NCBI RefSeq assembly: GCF_001937195.1
Contig: NZ_MSDO01000020.1
Coordinates: 1-64,000, forward strand
Source of the DNA: Salinicola socius
GTDB lineage: Bacteria > Pseudomonadota > Gammaproteobacteria > Pseudomonadales > Halomonadaceae
Length of the DNA stretch: 64,000 nt
Reading direction: 5' to 3'
Each line of letters starts with the position of its first letter. Position 1 is the first letter of the stretch. Under the pieces are notes generated by a model, which saw only the letters and a program-made list of their open reading frames with translations, searched no databases and had not been told where the DNA came from. The translations under genes were made by a program, and so were the position numbers. Positions 17,215-28,200 of the stretch are shown piece by piece.

Positions 17215-18443
17215 CCGCCGAAATCATCCAGCATGATGTTTTCGGGCTCGACACCCATGTCGGTCAGCATCTTGATCACCGAGGCATTCATCATCGGCGG
17301 CCCGCACATGTAGTACTCGCAGTCCTCCGGCGCCGGGTGATCCTTGAGATAGTTCTCGTACAGCACGTTATGAATGAACCCGGTGGGCCCTTCCCAGTTG
17401 TCTTCCGGCTGCGGATCGGAGAGCGCCAGATGCCATTCGAAGTTGTCGAACTCCTCGGCGAGCTGGTCGTACTCTTCGTTGTAGAACGTCTCGCGCCAGG
17501 AGCGCGCGCCATACCAGAACGACATCTTTCGCGAGGACTTCAGACGCTTGAGCTGATCGAAGATATGGCTACGCATCGGCGCCATGCCGGCACCGCCGCC
17601 GATGAAGACCATTTCGGCTTCGGTATCCTTGGCAAAGAACTCACCGAACGGCCCCATCACGGTCACCTTGTCACCCGGCTTCAAGCTAAACACGTAGGTG
17701 GACATCAGCCCCGGCGGGTGGCTCGACTTGGGCGGCGGCGTCGCGATACGGATATTGAACTTGAGAATCCCCTTCTCTTCGGGATAGTTCGCCATCGAGT
17801 AGGCGCGAATCACCTCTTCATCACTCTTGTGGGTGATATTGAAAAGCCCGAAATTATCCCAGTCACCCCGATACTGCTCTTCGATGTCGAAGTCGGAGAA
17901 CTTAACGTCATAGGGTGGCGCCACCAGCTGCACGTAACCGCCGGCACGGAACGCCACCTCTTCGCCTTCCGGCAACTTCAGGTTCAGCTCCTTGATGAAA
18001 GTGGCGACGTTGGGGTTCTCGACCACCTCGCACTCCCACTTCTTGACCCCGAAGACCTCGTCCGGCACGCGGATCTTCATGTCCTGCTTGACCGGCACCT
18101 GGCAGGAGAGGCGCCAGCCTTCCTTCTTCTCGCGCAGCGTGAAGTGGGACTCCTCAGTCGGCAGGATCGAGCCGCCGCCGTCGCTCACCTGGCATTTGCA
18201 TTGAGCGCAGGAACCGCCGCCCCCGCATGCCGAGGAGAGGAAGATGCCGTTGGCGGCGAGAGTCTGGAGCAGCTTCCCGCCGGCCTGCGTCGTCACGGTG
18301 TTGTCAGGGTCGCCGTTGATCTCGATCGCCACGTCACCGCTGCTCACCAGGCGGCTGCGTGCGGCCAGAATGACCCCTACCAGCCCCAGCACGATCACGG
18401 TGAACATGACGACGCCGAGCACGATGATGGATGTATCAACCAT
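17211..18443 (-). CDS. nqrF: Na+-NQR subunit F (NADH dehydrogenase)
   Basis: Entry subunit that oxidises NADH and passes electrons through FAD and a [2Fe-2S] cluster. The 410-residue protein has one N-terminal membrane helix (about 5-27), a ferredoxin domain with cluster cysteines Cys73, Cys79, Cys82 and Cys114, and a ferredoxin-reductase-like domain ([21 protein letters not shown]-terminal [11 protein letters not shown]). It follows nqrE after 77 bases and overlaps apbE by 4 bases. Confidence 0.97.
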   Translation of the reverse strand: MVDTSIIVLGVVMFTVIVLGLVGVILAARSRLVSSGDVAIEINGDPDNTVTTQAGGKLLQTLAANGIFLSSACGGGGSCAQCKCQVSDGGGSILPTEESHFTLREKKEGWRLSCQVPVKQDMKIRVPDEVFGVKKWECEVVENPNVATFIKELNLKLPEGEEVAFRAGGYVQLVAPPYDVKFSDFDIEEQYRGDWDNFGLFNITHKSDEEVIRAYSMANYPEEKGILKFNIRIATPPPKSSHPPGLMSTYVFSLKPGDKVTVMGPFGEFFAKDTEAEMVFIGGGAGMAPMRSHIFDQLKRLKSSRKMSFWYGARSWRETFYNEEYDQLAEEFDNFEWHLALSDPQPEDNWEGPTGFIHNVLYENYLKDHPAPEDCEYYMCGPPMMNASVIKMLTDMGVEPENIMLDDFGG

Positions 18444-18520
18444 GTCGGGTTCCTATTTCCTTATTGCGTCGACGTCACTGCTGTGACGCCACGGAGCCTT
18501 GTTGGCGTCTGGGCCGAATG

Positions 18521-19141
18521 TCAAAGCTGAATGCCGGAGAAGGACATGAAGCCCAGCGACATCAGACCCGCAGTGATGAAGGTGATGCCAAGCCCCTGCA
18601 GACTACCCGGCACATCACTGTACTTGAGCTTTTCCCGGATACCCGCCAGCGCCATGATCGCCAGGGCCCAACCGGCGCCGGCACCGGCACCGTAGACCAC
18701 CGACTCCCCGAAGGAGTAATCGCGCTGCACCATGAACAGAGAGGCACCCATGATGGCGCAGTTGACCGTAATCAACGGCAGGAAAACGCCCAAGGCGTTG
18801 TAGAGCGAGGGAACGAATTTATCCAGAAACATCTCAAGGATCTGGACGATCGCCGCGATCACGCCGATATAGCTCAGAAGCCCCAGGAAGCTGAGGTCGA
18901 TGTTCTCGGCCCCTTCCAGTCCGGTCCAGCTCAGCGCACCCGCCTTGAGCAGGTAATTGAGGATCAGATTGTTCACCGGCACGGTGATCGTCAGAACGAC
19001 GACGACCGCGATGCCCAGGCCGATGGCCGACGAGATCTTCTTGGATACCGCCAGAAACGTGCACATGCCAAGAAAGAATGCCAGGGCCATGTTCTCGACG
19101 AAGACCGCCTTCACGAACAGGCTGAGATAGTGCTCAAACAT
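18521..19141 (-). CDS. nqrE: Na+-NQR subunit E
   Basis: Membrane subunit related to NqrD/RnfA/RnfE; the NqrD-NqrE pair holds a membrane iron centre. Starting at the ATG at 19139-19141 (M-F-E-H-Y-L-S-L-F) it has 206 residues with six predicted helices. The two conserved Fe ligands are Cys27 (G-M-C-T) and Cys128 (V-N-C-A-I-M-G). The frame stays open 12 codons further up inside nqrD, but family length favours this start, which overlaps the nqrD stop by 8 bases. Confidence 0.96.
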   Translation of the reverse strand: MFEHYLSLFVKAVFVENMALAFFLGMCTFLAVSKKISSAIGLGIAVVVVLTITVPVNNLILNYLLKAGALSWTGLEGAENIDLSFLGLLSYIGVIAAIVQILEMFLDKFVPSLYNALGVFLPLITVNCAIMGASLFMVQRDYSFGESVVYGAGAGAGWALAIMALAGIREKLKYSDVPGSLQGLGITFITAGLMSLGFMSFSGIQL

Positions 19142-19814
19142 GAGAGGCCTCCTTGATCTTGGTCTTGCTGTTGGCAACGATGCGGTATTCGGTCTTCTCG
19201 ATCTGTTCCGGATTGAGCGAACGCAATATCCAGATCAACAGACCGATGACGAAGAACGCGGACGGTGGCAGCAGCATCAGGCCGTTAGGCACGTACCAGC
19301 CGCCATTCTGAACCGTCGGTAGAATGGTCAGTCCGAACACGCTGCCGGATCCCAGCAGCTCGCGGACAAAACCGACGATCAGCAGAATCACGGCATAACC
19401 CAGCCCGTTGCCCACGCCATCGAGAAAGCTCATGACCGGGCCGTTCTGCATGGCATAAGCCTCGGCGCGACCCATGACGATACAGTTGGTGATGATCAGG
19501 CCGACGAACACCGATAGCTGCTTGGACATATCGTAGGCGTAGGCGCGAAGAACCTGGTCGACCACGATGACCAGCGACGCGATGATCGTCATCTGCACGA
19601 TGATGCGGATCGACGACGGGATGTGATTGCGGATCAGCGATACGAACATGCTGGAGAATGCCGTCACCGCGATGACTGCAAGCCCCATGACCAGCGATAC
19701 GCTCATGGAGTTGGTCACCGCCAACGCGGAACAGATCCCCAGCACCTGCAAGGCGATCGGGTTGTTCTTGAAGACCGGTGACAGAACGACGTCTTTTACG
19801 GAGTCCGTAGCCAT
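19134..19814 (-). CDS. nqrD: Na+-NQR subunit D
   Basis: Membrane partner of NqrE in the Na+-translocating core. The ATG at 19812-19814 is preceded by AAGGAGGT with an 8-base gap, so I choose it over the in-frame GTG two codons earlier. The 226-residue product carries the Fe-site cysteines Cys28 (G-I-C-S) and Cys111 (T-N-C-I-V-M-G) in an arrangement mirroring NqrE. Six hydrophobic segments are visible. It overlaps nqrE by 8 bases. Confidence 0.96.
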   Translation of the reverse strand: MATDSVKDVVLSPVFKNNPIALQVLGICSALAVTNSMSVSLVMGLAVIAVTAFSSMFVSLIRNHIPSSIRIIVQMTIIASLVIVVDQVLRAYAYDMSKQLSVFVGLIITNCIVMGRAEAYAMQNGPVMSFLDGVGNGLGYAVILLIVGFVRELLGSGSVFGLTILPTVQNGGWYVPNGLMLLPPSAFFVIGLLIWILRSLNPEQIEKTEYRIVANSKTKIKEASHV

Positions 19815-19816
19815 CT

Positions 19817-20593
19817 TCACGCACCTCCTTGGGAATCGTCATGGAATCGAGCGAGGTACGGGGCGTAGCCCTCGTCACTCAGCCAGAACCGCAACATGTT
19901 GGTGACACCTCGACTGGTGAGCGAGGCACCCGACAGCGCATCGACTTCGTAATCGCCGCTGGCACCGCCCTTCACGAGTTGAATCTGAGGATCCTGGAAA
20001 TCGCCGTCCTCGTAGATTTTCTTGCCATCCCACTTGGCCTTCCAGCGCGGATTGTCGACTTCACCGCCCAGCCCCGGCGTTTCCGACTGGTCGTAATAGG
20101 ATAGACCGACGATGGTATTGCCATCGCCACGCACGGACAAGAAGCCTTCCATCAAGCCCCAGAGGCCTTGGCCGCGAATCGGCATGACGATCTGGTCCGG
20201 ATCGTCGGGATCGCCGACCAGATAGACCGTGGAGTACTTCTCCTGCCGGCCGATACCCGCGATATCGTCGTCACCCGAGAGCGTGCGCGAAGTCGCCGGA
20301 TCCCTGGCCGCATCGAACTGGTCGTAGCTACCCGGATCCAGATCCTGGGAATATTCACCGGTCTCGAGATCGACCACGCGCGGTGTGATCAGCTCGGCGT
20401 ATTTTTCCTCGACGTCATCACCCGGCTTGTATAACTCGGTGACCTGGAGGATGTTGCTCTTGCGATCGAGCTCCTGGTTCTGCACCTGCTTGGGCTTCAA
20501 TACCACTGCCGCGGACGAGACCACGACAGAGCAGATGACACAGAGCGAAAACGCGACGATCAGCGTTTTCTTGATCGAGTTGTTGTTCGCCAT
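19817..20593 (-). CDS. nqrC: Na+-NQR subunit C
   Basis: Single-span subunit with a periplasmic domain carrying covalently bound FMN. The product is 258 residues starting [10 protein letters not shown]; the helix spans about 10-31. The flavinylation motif near the C-terminus reads [10 protein letters not shown] (221-226), with Ser224 where the FMN-bearing threonine of other NqrC proteins sits. The ATG at 20591-20593 overlaps the nqrB stop by one base (TGATG). The frame remains open far upstream inside nqrB, but that stretch is not NqrC-like. Confidence 0.95.
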   Translation of the reverse strand: MANNNSIKKTLIVAFSLCVICSVVVSSAAVVLKPKQVQNQELDRKSNILQVTELYKPGDDVEEKYAELITPRVVDLETGEYSQDLDPGSYDQFDAARDPATSRTLSGDDDIAGIGRQEKYSTVYLVGDPDDPDQIVMPIRGQGLWGLMEGFLSVRGDGNTIVGLSYYDQSETPGLGGEVDNPRWKAKWDGKKIYEDGDFQDPQIQLVKGGASGDYEVDALSGASLTSRGVTNMLRFWLSDEGYAPYLARFHDDSQGGA

Positions 20594-21825
20594 CAGACAG
20601 CCTCCTTCTCGGCGGGCGCAAGGCTCGCCAGTCGCTTCTGGCGCCGCTTGATGTTGGCCTGCACGAAGATGTGATCGATCAGCGGCGCGAACAGATTCGC
20701 AAACAGAATGGCCAGCATGATGCCCTCCGGGAATGCCGGGTTGACGACGCGAATCAGTACCGTCATCACCCCGATCAGTGCACCGAAGATCAGCTTGCCG
20801 CGATCGGTCATCGACGCCGACACCGGATCGGTCGCCATGAACACCATGCCGAAGGCGAAGCCGCCGAGGACGAGGTGCCAGTACCATGGCATGGCGAACA
20901 TCGGGTTGCTGTCGGAACCGACGAGGTTGAACAGCGAAGCCGTCAGGATCATGCCGAGCATGACCCCCGCCATGATGCGCCACGACGCGATACGCGTCAG
21001 CAACAGCACCGCCGCGCCGATCAGAATGGCCAGCGTCGAGGTTTCCCCCACGGAACCCTGGATGAAACCGAAGAACGCGTCCCACCAGCTGTACTGCTGG
21101 TGCAGGCCCTCCATGCCATTGAGCGAAGCATTGGACAATGCCGTGGCACCGGTAAAGCCATCGGCCGGCACCCACACGCTATCGCCGGAAATCTGCGCCG
21201 GATACGCAAAGTAGAGGAAAGCCCGCCCGGTCAGTGCCGGATTGAGGAAGTTCTTGCCGGTACCACCGAAGATCTCCTTGCCGATCACGACACCAAAGGA
21301 AATGCCGAGCGCCACCTGCCACAGCGGAATGGTCGCCGGCAGCGTCAGTGCGAACAGCACCGAGGTGACGAAGAAACCTTCGTTGACTTCATGGCCACGC
21401 TTGACCGCGAACAGGACTTCCCAGAAGCCGCCCACGATGAACGTCACCAGATAGATGGGCAGAAAATAGGTCGCGCCCAGCACGAAATTGGCCCAGATGC
21501 TGCCAGGATCATGACTGCCCGCCAGCGCCATGGTCACCACTTCGCGCCAGCCCGCCATGGCACTGAATCCGTCAGCGATCGCCAGGTTGGCCTGGTAGCC
21601 GGCGTTGTACATCCCGAAGAACATGGCCGGGAACGTACAGGCCCAGACCGTGATCATGATGCGCTTGAGGTCGATGCCGTCGCGCACGTGAGTCATGCTT
21701 TTGGTGACGCTGGGGGGCGAATAGAAAATCGTATCGACCGCCTCGTAGAGGGCATAGAACTTCTCGTACTTGCCGCCCTTCTCGAAATGAGGCTCCAGCT
21801 TGTCCAGCGTGTTGCGAATCCCCAT
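20593..21825 (-). CDS. nqrB: Na+-NQR subunit B
   Basis: Largest membrane subunit, forming the Na+ pathway and carrying covalent FMN, riboflavin and the quinone site. The second of two adjacent ATGs (21823-21825) has the better distance (7 bases) to AGAGG, giving 410 residues. The flavin site reads F-T-G-A-T-A-L-S with Thr228 as the expected acceptor. About ten hydrophobic segments are visible, with the conserved [17 protein letters not shown] at 183-199. It is coupled at both ends (nqrA stop TGATG, nqrC start TGATG). Confidence 0.97.
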   Translation of the reverse strand: MGIRNTLDKLEPHFEKGGKYEKFYALYEAVDTIFYSPPSVTKSMTHVRDGIDLKRIMITVWACTFPAMFFGMYNAGYQANLAIADGFSAMAGWREVVTMALAGSHDPGSIWANFVLGATYFLPIYLVTFIVGGFWEVLFAVKRGHEVNEGFFVTSVLFALTLPATIPLWQVALGISFGVVIGKEIFGGTGKNFLNPALTGRAFLYFAYPAQISGDSVWVPADGFTGATALSNASLNGMEGLHQQYSWWDAFFGFIQGSVGETSTLAILIGAAVLLLTRIASWRIMAGVMLGMILTASLFNLVGSDSNPMFAMPWYWHLVLGGFAFGMVFMATDPVSASMTDRGKLIFGALIGVMTVLIRVVNPAFPEGIMLAILFANLFAPLIDHIFVQANIKRRQKRLASLAPAEKEAV

Positions 21826-21827
21826 CA

Positions 21828-23177
21828 TCAGGCCTCTTTCTCGATCATGGTCAGGTTGTCGCGCAGGATGGGACCATACTCGTACTTGCCCGGGCACACA
21901 TAGGTGCACAGCGAGAGATCTTCCTCATCCAGTTCCAGGCAGCCGAGCTGCATGGCCGACTCGATATCGCCAACGATCAAGGAACGCAGCAGTTGGGTCG
22001 GCATGATATCCAGCGGCATGACCTTCTCGTAGGCCCCGATCGGCACCATCGCACGCTCGGAACCGTTGGTCGACGTGTTCGGCGCGTAGTTGGGCAGTCC
22101 CAGGAACTGGGAAACGTAGATCCCCATCACCGAATGACGATTGCGACCGGGCGACAGCCAGCCCATGAAGGCGCGCTTGTTGCCTTCCTCGAGCAATGAA
22201 AACTGGCGATGGAAACGTCCCAGGAACTGACGACTTCCCTCGCACTGCGTACCGCCGAAAATGGATCCGGAGATCACCCGCGTATCTTCCGGCTTCTCGA
22301 TCTCGCCTTCGAGCAGCTCTTCGCTGCTGGCCCCCAGACGCGTGCGAACCAGGCGCGGATTCCTGGCCCGCGGCCCGCCGATCGCGACTACCCGGGTGGG
22401 ATCGAAGCGCCCTTCGGCAAACAGCTTGCCGATGGCAATCACGTCCTGGCAATCGAGGTGCCATACCTGTCGCTGCAGACCGACCGGAGACAGGTAATGG
22501 ATATGCGTGCCGACCAGCCCGGCCGGGTGCAGCCCCTCGAACCCTTCGGCCCGAACGCCGTCCAGATCGTCACCCGGCAACTGCGCATCGCCACGACGGC
22601 TCACGAAGACCTTGCCTGGCGTCAGGTGACGAATCACCTGCAACCCCTGGCGGAACGCATCGCTATCAGCGTCGATGATGATCTTGGGGTCGGCCGCGAG
22701 CGGATGCGTGTCGATGGCCGTGACGAAGATGTCCGCCGGCACCGCATCGAGTTCCGGAACCCGCGAGAAAGGCCGCGTGCGCAGCGCTGTCCACAGCCCG
22801 GATTCGACCAGTTGATCGACGACCTGTGATCGCGAGAGAGAAGCCAGTCCGTCCACGCCGTGTGCCGTGTATGCCTCGCTCTGCTCCTCCTCGTCGAGCT
22901 TGATGACCACCGACAGCAGGCGACGTTTCTCGCCGCGGTTGATCGCGACCACCTCGCCAGCCCCGGGAGCGGTATACCGGACCCCAGCCACTTTCTTGTC
23001 GGTGAACAGTACCTGGCCCCGCTTCACGCGATCGCCTTCACGGACCTCCATGGTCGGCTTCATGCCGACATAGTCGGACCCGAGCAACGCGACGTGGCGC
23101 ACGGCGCGGCCCTCGTCGATACGCTGCTCCGGCGCCCCGGCAACGGGAAGGTCCAGGCCTCGTTTGACTTCGATCAT
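21828..23177 (-). CDS. nqrA: Na+-NQR subunit A
   Basis: Peripheral cytoplasmic subunit that contributes to quinone binding; 449 residues, normal for the family. The N-terminus [18 protein letters not shown], the biotin/lipoyl-like [15 protein letters not shown], and the C-terminal [23 protein letters not shown] are typical. It is the first gene of nqrABCDEF-apbE-nqrM, all on the minus strand with overlaps or short gaps. Confidence 0.97.
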   Translation of the reverse strand: MIEVKRGLDLPVAGAPEQRIDEGRAVRHVALLGSDYVGMKPTMEVREGDRVKRGQVLFTDKKVAGVRYTAPGAGEVVAINRGEKRRLLSVVIKLDEEEQSEAYTAHGVDGLASLSRSQVVDQLVESGLWTALRTRPFSRVPELDAVPADIFVTAIDTHPLAADPKIIIDADSDAFRQGLQVIRHLTPGKVFVSRRGDAQLPGDDLDGVRAEGFEGLHPAGLVGTHIHYLSPVGLQRQVWHLDCQDVIAIGKLFAEGRFDPTRVVAIGGPRARNPRLVRTRLGASSEELLEGEIEKPEDTRVISGSIFGGTQCEGSRQFLGRFHRQFSLLEEGNKRAFMGWLSPGRNRHSVMGIYVSQFLGLPNYAPNTSTNGSERAMVPIGAYEKVMPLDIMPTQLLRSLIVGDIESAMQLGCLELDEEDLSLCTYVCPGKYEYGPILRDNLTMIEKEA

Positions 23178-23501
23178 AGTCTCGCCCAGTTGTCGAATCT
23201 GATGTCGATAAGGAAAAAGGTTCGACGGACGTCAGGCACGCCCTGGCTCCTGTCGCACGGCCGAGGAAAACAGCGCGGCCGCGGAAGCGCAGGAAAATGA
23301 CGTCACGGCATCCGAATGCTTCTCTTATCAGAAAGGGTGACTTCCATGGCCCGGGACTTCGACGGGCCACGCGGAAAAACGCGCACCATTATAATGATGC
23401 GGGCCTTGGAAGACTACTCGCCGGCATGCCGAGCCGACCGTCGAATCACGAAAAAGTCCCGGCGAGGCCGAGACTTTTTAGACTAAGGTCCAATGGACGA
23501 A
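23178..23501. other. Intergenic region between gap and nqrA
   Basis: About 320 bases with no supported gene. It should carry the nqr promoter, since nqrA is the first gene, and holds the terminator of the GAPDH gene at 23451-23479. A TATAAT box on the minus strand (23388-23393) could be an nqr -10, but no good -35 box sits at the right distance, and the leader would be about 200 bases. Confidence 0.5.
23451..23479. terminator. Bidirectional terminator after gap
   Basis: A near-perfect hairpin (AAAAAGTC-C-CGGC / GCCG-A-GACTTTTT) has A5 and T5 flanks, so it can work on both strands. Its natural user is the minus-strand GAPDH gene ending at 23502. Confidence 0.8.
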
Positions 23502-24953
23502 TCAGCTCGTGACCGGCAGGTACCGATGGCAGACGCGTGACATGTACTGCAGGATCCGCACCACCTGGCAGCTGTAGCCGAACTCGTTGTCGTACCAGAC
23601 GTAGAGTACAACATGTTTGCCGTCGGCGATGGTCGCCTTGGCATCCAGCACCCCGGCGTGGCGATTGCCGACGAAGTCCGACGATACCACTTCCGGCGAA
23701 TCGACATAATCGATCTGCTTGTGCATCGGCGAGTGCAGCGCCATCTGGCGAAGGTATTCATTGAGCGCGGTGCGGTCGGTCTCTTTTTCCAGCGACAGGT
23801 TCAGGATCGCCATCGATACGTTGGGCGTCGGCACACGAATCGCGTTGCCGGTCAGCTTTCCCGAAAGTGCCGGCAGCGCCTTGGACACCGCCTTGGCCGC
23901 ACCGGTTTCCGTCAGCACCATATTGAGCGGCGCGCTGCGCCCACGCCGGTCGCCCTTGTGATAGTTGTCGATCAGGTTCTGATCGTTGGTGTAGGAGTGA
24001 ACGGTCTCGACATGACCGTGAGCGATCCCGTACTCGTCGTCGATCGCCTTCAGCACCGGGACGATGGCATTGGTGGTACAGGAAGCCGCCGAAACGATCC
24101 GGTCCTCGTCGCCGATGGTCCGATGATTGATACCGTGGACGATGTTCTTGAGATCGCCCTTGCCCGGCGCGGTCAGCAGCACCTTGGCAACCCCTTTCGA
24201 CTCGAGATGCTGAGCCAGCCCTTCACGATCGCGCCATTTGCCGGTGTTGTCGACGACGATGGCGTTGTCGATGCCGTAGGCGGTGTAATCGATCTCGGCC
24301 GGCGAATCGGCATAGATGATCTGGATATAGTGGCCGTTGGCGATCAGAGCATGATTGTCGTGATCGATATCGATCGAGCCGGAGAACGGGCCGTGAACGG
24401 AATCGCGACGCAGTAGACTGGCGCGCTTCTCGAGATCGTCGCCGCTACCGCGAACGACGATGGCGCGCAGCCGCAGCAAGTTACCGCCGCCGGCCTTCTC
24501 GATCATGATACGCGCCAGAATGCGACCGATGCGGCCAAAACCGTAAAGCACCACGTCCTGCGGCTCGCCGCCCATCCCGCTGCTGTCGTGACGGCCGACG
24601 ATGTCGGCGAGCTCACGCTGGAGAAACGCGATGACGTCGGTCTCGCCGGCATTCTTGAACGCGACGCCCAGACGACCGATATCGATGTGCGCCGGCGCCA
24701 GTTCCATCTCACTCATGGCACGCACCATCGGCAGCGTATCGGCGATGGACAGCTCGGTCCCCTCGACCTTGCGAACATAGCGATGGTTCTTGAGGATCCG
24801 GGTGACGGAACGGTTGATCAACGACCGACCGAACAGCGAAGGAATCACGTTGTACTGGCGGTAGAGCTTGCCCAGAAGCGGGATCATCTCCTCCGCGCGA
24901 GCCTCGTTGTCCTGCCACTCCTGGAAGACGGTATCGAGCTGTTCATGACTCAC
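23502..24953 (-). CDS. gap: Glyceraldehyde-3-phosphate dehydrogenase, long form
   Basis: NAD(P)-dependent GAPDH of the long (about 480-residue) class found next to mfd in Pseudomonas. An N-terminal extension of about 130 residues precedes the Rossmann motif V-L-Y-G-F-G-R-I-G-R (135-144). The catalytic cysteine is Cys292 in S-A-A-S-C-T-T-N-A. The start chosen is the GTG at 24951-24953 (then S-H-E-Q-L-D-T), with GAGAG eight bases before it; this gives 483 residues. An ATG 18 codons earlier (25007) lacks a ribosome site. A HexR-like palindrome lies upstream. It could serve gluconeogenesis, as long-form relatives are thought to, but direction cannot be read from sequence. Confidence 0.9.
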   Translation of the reverse strand: MSHEQLDTVFQEWQDNEARAEEMIPLLGKLYRQYNVIPSLFGRSLINRSVTRILKNHRYVRKVEGTELSIADTLPMVRAMSEMELAPAHIDIGRLGVAFKNAGETDVIAFLQRELADIVGRHDSSGMGGEPQDVVLYGFGRIGRILARIMIEKAGGGNLLRLRAIVVRGSGDDLEKRASLLRRDSVHGPFSGSIDIDHDNHALIANGHYIQIIYADSPAEIDYTAYGIDNAIVVDNTGKWRDREGLAQHLESKGVAKVLLTAPGKGDLKNIVHGINHRTIGDEDRIVSAASCTTNAIVPVLKAIDDEYGIAHGHVETVHSYTNDQNLIDNYHKGDRRGRSAPLNMVLTETGAAKAVSKALPALSGKLTGNAIRVPTPNVSMAILNLSLEKETDRTALNEYLRQMALHSPMHKQIDYVDSPEVVSSDFVGNRHAGVLDAKATIADGKHVVLYVWYDNEFGYSCQVVRILQYMSRVCHRYLPVTS

Positions 24954-25064
24954 AAGCGGATCTCTCTCTGATCGAATTGGCGGGTCGAATTGGCGGGACG
25001 AATTCATCGAGCGGGCCGTTGACCAATCCTCGCCGGAAGCGTCGAGCTTGCTAAAAACCCGAGT

Positions 25065-25094
25065 ATTATCTGCGCCCTACGGAACACCCCGCAA
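25065..25094 (-). promoter_or_regulatory. Candidate promoter of gap
   Basis: On the minus strand TTGCGG (25089-25094) and GATAAT (25065-25070) are separated by 18 bases. The start site would be near 25058, leaving a leader of about 105 bases. The -10 box is good, the -35 box weak. Confidence 0.35.
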
Positions 25095-25114
25095 TCGCCG
25101 CGTAGTCGCAAATG

Positions 25115-25131
25115 TTGTAGTTTCACTACAA
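25115..25131. promoter_or_regulatory. HexR-like operator
   Basis: Perfect palindrome TTGTAGT-TTC-ACTACAA. Its arms and 3-base centre resemble HexR operators of gammaproteobacteria (TGTArT-N3-AyTACA type). HexR senses 2-keto-3-deoxy-6-phosphogluconate and controls GAPDH, Entner-Doudoroff and pyruvate kinase genes in Pseudomonas and Shewanella. The site lies 20 bases upstream of the proposed gap -35 box and 133 bases upstream of mfd. Confidence 0.5.
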
Positions 25132-25264
25132 AGGTCGTAGCCGGATGCATCATGCTCGGCGTAAACCGCCAAAGGCAGTCGGGACAAGAAATTGGACTCG
25201 ACGTCCCCGCCTCCGCGACAGCCTGCTATCATCCCTGCACGCAAATTCGTTCTCCGAAAGGCCC

Positions 25265-28200
25265 ATGTCGCATTTCACACCGCTTGCCCCGCCTCTGCCG
25301 ACAGGCACGCGTGAAACCACCTATTGCCAGCTGCCTCAGGGAAGCGCCACCGCGCTGACGCTGGCGCGCCTGGCCGATGACGCGCCGCTGCTGGTGATCA
25401 CTCCGGACACCGCCAGTGCGCAGCGTCTCGAAAGCACCCTGCGCTTCTATGCCCGCGTCCCGGTCATGCCGTTTCCGGACTGGGAAACCCTGCCCTACGA
25501 CAGCTTTTCCCCGCATCAGGATATCGTCTCCGAGCGGCTGCGAACGCTGCGGGAACTGCAGGAGGGAACGCAGGGCATCGTGCTGGCATCGATCAATACG
25601 CTGATGCAGCGCCTGCCGCCAAGGGAGTATGTGGCCGGACGCGTGCTGACGCTGGCGACCGGGGACCGACTCGATCGGGAAAGTTTCCGCGAACGTCTGT
25701 CGCGGGCCGGCTATCGCGCGGTGGAGACGGTCTACGAACCCGGCGAATACGCCATGCGTGGCTCGCTGATCGATCTGTTCCCGATGGGGACGAATGCACC
25801 CTTACGCATCGATCTGTTCGACGACGAGATCGATACGCTTAGGCGCTTCGATCCGGATACCCAGCGCACCCAGGACAAGATCGAGCGCATCGATCTGCTG
25901 CCAGCACACGAATATTCGCTGTCTCGCTCGGCGATCGCCTGCTTCCGCGAAGGCTTCGAAACCCTTTTCGATGTCGATCCGCGCCAGTGCCCGCTGTATG
26001 CCGATGCGATCAAGGGCATTCCCTCCCCCGGGCTCGAGCAGTACCTGCCGCTGTTCTTCGAGGAGACGGCGACCCTGTTCGAGCACCTGGCGGAACAGAC
26101 CCGCATCGCCATGCTGCCGGACGTGTTCGAAGCCGCCGAGCATCACTGGCTCTCGATCGAAGGCCGCTACGAGAATCTCGGCGTCGACCCCACTCGGCCG
26201 CTGCTGCCACCGGCAAAAGCGTTCGTGCCGGCCGCCGAGGTCTTTGCGGCGATCAAGCAGCATCCCCGGCTCGAGTTCGTGACCGATCCGCAATCGCGTC
26301 ATGCCATTGTCAGCGCGACGCAGCAACCGCCGGCCGTCGCGATCAATGCCCGGGCCCAACGCCCGCTGGCGTCCCTCGAGACGTTCCTCGAGGCCCACCG
26401 TGGTCTACGCATTCTGTTCGTCGCCGAGTCCAGGGGGCGCCGTGAAGCGCTGGACGAGGCGCTGGCGCCCTTGCATCGGGACATTCCCCATATCGATGGC
26501 TGGCAGGACTTTCTGGACGGCGATCAGCCGTTCGCGATCGCCGAGGGAGCCCTGGACGAAGGGCTGTGGCTGGGCGATCCCGACGTCGCCGTCATCACCG
26601 AAACCGAGCTCTACGGCGAAGTCGTGCGCCAGACGCGGCGCCGCGCCAAGGCGACCGACGATAACGAGCTGGCGGTGCGTCACCTCTCCGAACTGCGACC
26701 CGGCGCACCGGTGGTACATCAGCATCACGGCGTCGGTCGCTACCAGGGCCTGGAGATGCTCACCGCCGGTGGCCAGGCGGCGGAATTCCTGGCGCTGGAA
26801 TACGCCGGCGGCGCCAAGCTCTACGTGCCGGTCGACAATCTGCAGCTCATTTCCCGCTATGCCGGCGCCACCGACGAGCTTGCTCCGCTGCACAAGCTGG
26901 GCTCGGACACCTGGGACAAGGCCAAGCGCAAGGCGGCCGAGAAAGTCCGCGACACTGCTGCCGAACTTCTCGATATCTACGCGCGTCGCGAAGCCCGGGA
27001 AGGCTTCGCCAGCGACATGCCAGGCGAGGAGTATCTGCGCTTCGCGGCGAGCTTCCCGTTCGAGGAGACGCCCGATCAGCACGCCGCCATCGAGGCCGTG
27101 ATCGATGACATGACCGCACCCCGCCCGATGGACCGCGTCGTCTGTGGCGACGTCGGCTTTGGCAAGACCGAGGTCGCCATGCGCGCCGCCTTCCTCGCCG
27201 TCAATTCCGGGCGACAGGTGGTCGTGCTGGTGCCCACGACGCTACTGGCGCAGCAGCACTACGACAACTTCCGCGACCGGTTTGCCGACACCGCCGTGCA
27301 GGTCGAAATGCTCTCGCGATTCACCGGCGGCAAGGGCGAGAGCGAGGCGCTGAAGCGCATCGCCGAGGGCCGCGCCGACATCATCATCGGCACGCACAAG
27401 CTGCTCTCCAAATCGGTCAAGCTCTCCAACCTGGGCCTGATGATCATCGACGAGGAGCACCGCTTCGGGGTTGCTCAGAAGGAGCGGCTCAAGCAGCTGC
27501 GCGCCGAAGTGGACATCCTCACGCTGACGGCGACACCCATTCCGCGCACGCTCAACATGGCCATGAACGGCATTCGCGATCTGTCGATCATCGCCACGCC
27601 ACCGGCGCGGCGCCTCTCGGTCAAGACCTTCGTGCAGCAGCGTAACGAGCCCGTGGTCAAGGAGGCGATCCTGCGCGAAGTGCTGCGTGGCGGCCAGGTC
27701 TACTTCCTGTACAACGAAGTCAGAACGATCGAGGCCAGCGCCGAGAAGATCCGCGAGCTGGTACCGGAAGCCCGGGTCGGCGTCGCCCATGGTCAGCTCC
27801 CCGAGCGGGCGCTGGAACGGGTCATGTCAGACTTCTACCACAAGCGTTTCAACGTGCTGGTCTGCTCGACCATCATCGAGACCGGCATCGACGTCCCCAG
27901 CGCCAATACCATTATCATCGAGCGGGCCGACAAGTTCGGACTGGCCCAGTTGCACCAGCTGCGCGGGCGAGTCGGACGCAGCCACCACCAAGCCTACGCC
28001 TACCTGCTGACACCACCGCCCAAGGCGATGACCAAGGATGCGATCAAGCGACTCGAAGCCATCACCCAGAGCGACGATCTTGGCGCCGGCTTCACGCTCG
28101 CCAGCCACGACATGGAGATTCGCGGGGCGGGCGAGCTGCTCGGCGACGAGCAGAGCGGGCAGATGGAAACCATCGGCTACAGCCTCTACATGCAGATGCT

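Larger units (their letters stand above)
24954..25264. other. Divergent regulatory region gap / mfd
   Basis: About 310 bases separate the two divergent starts. They contain a minus-strand promoter candidate (25065-25094) and a 17-base palindrome (25115-25131). No small gene is supported, although the mfd frame is open back to an ATG at 25154. Confidence 0.6.

Noticed and set aside
20671-21903. Antisense open frame opposite nqrB (410 codons)
   Set aside because: It mirrors nqrB exactly, its translation is rich in Arg/His/Gln typical of antisense of GC-rich genes, and NqrB is certain.
25111-25123. ATGTTGTA match to the E. coli Ter core near gap/mfd
   Set aside because: Eight bases match but the following bases (GTTT) do not. 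The sequence is part of a perfect palindrome better explained as a HexR-type operator, and a Tus homologue this distant would not be expected to keep the E. coli site.
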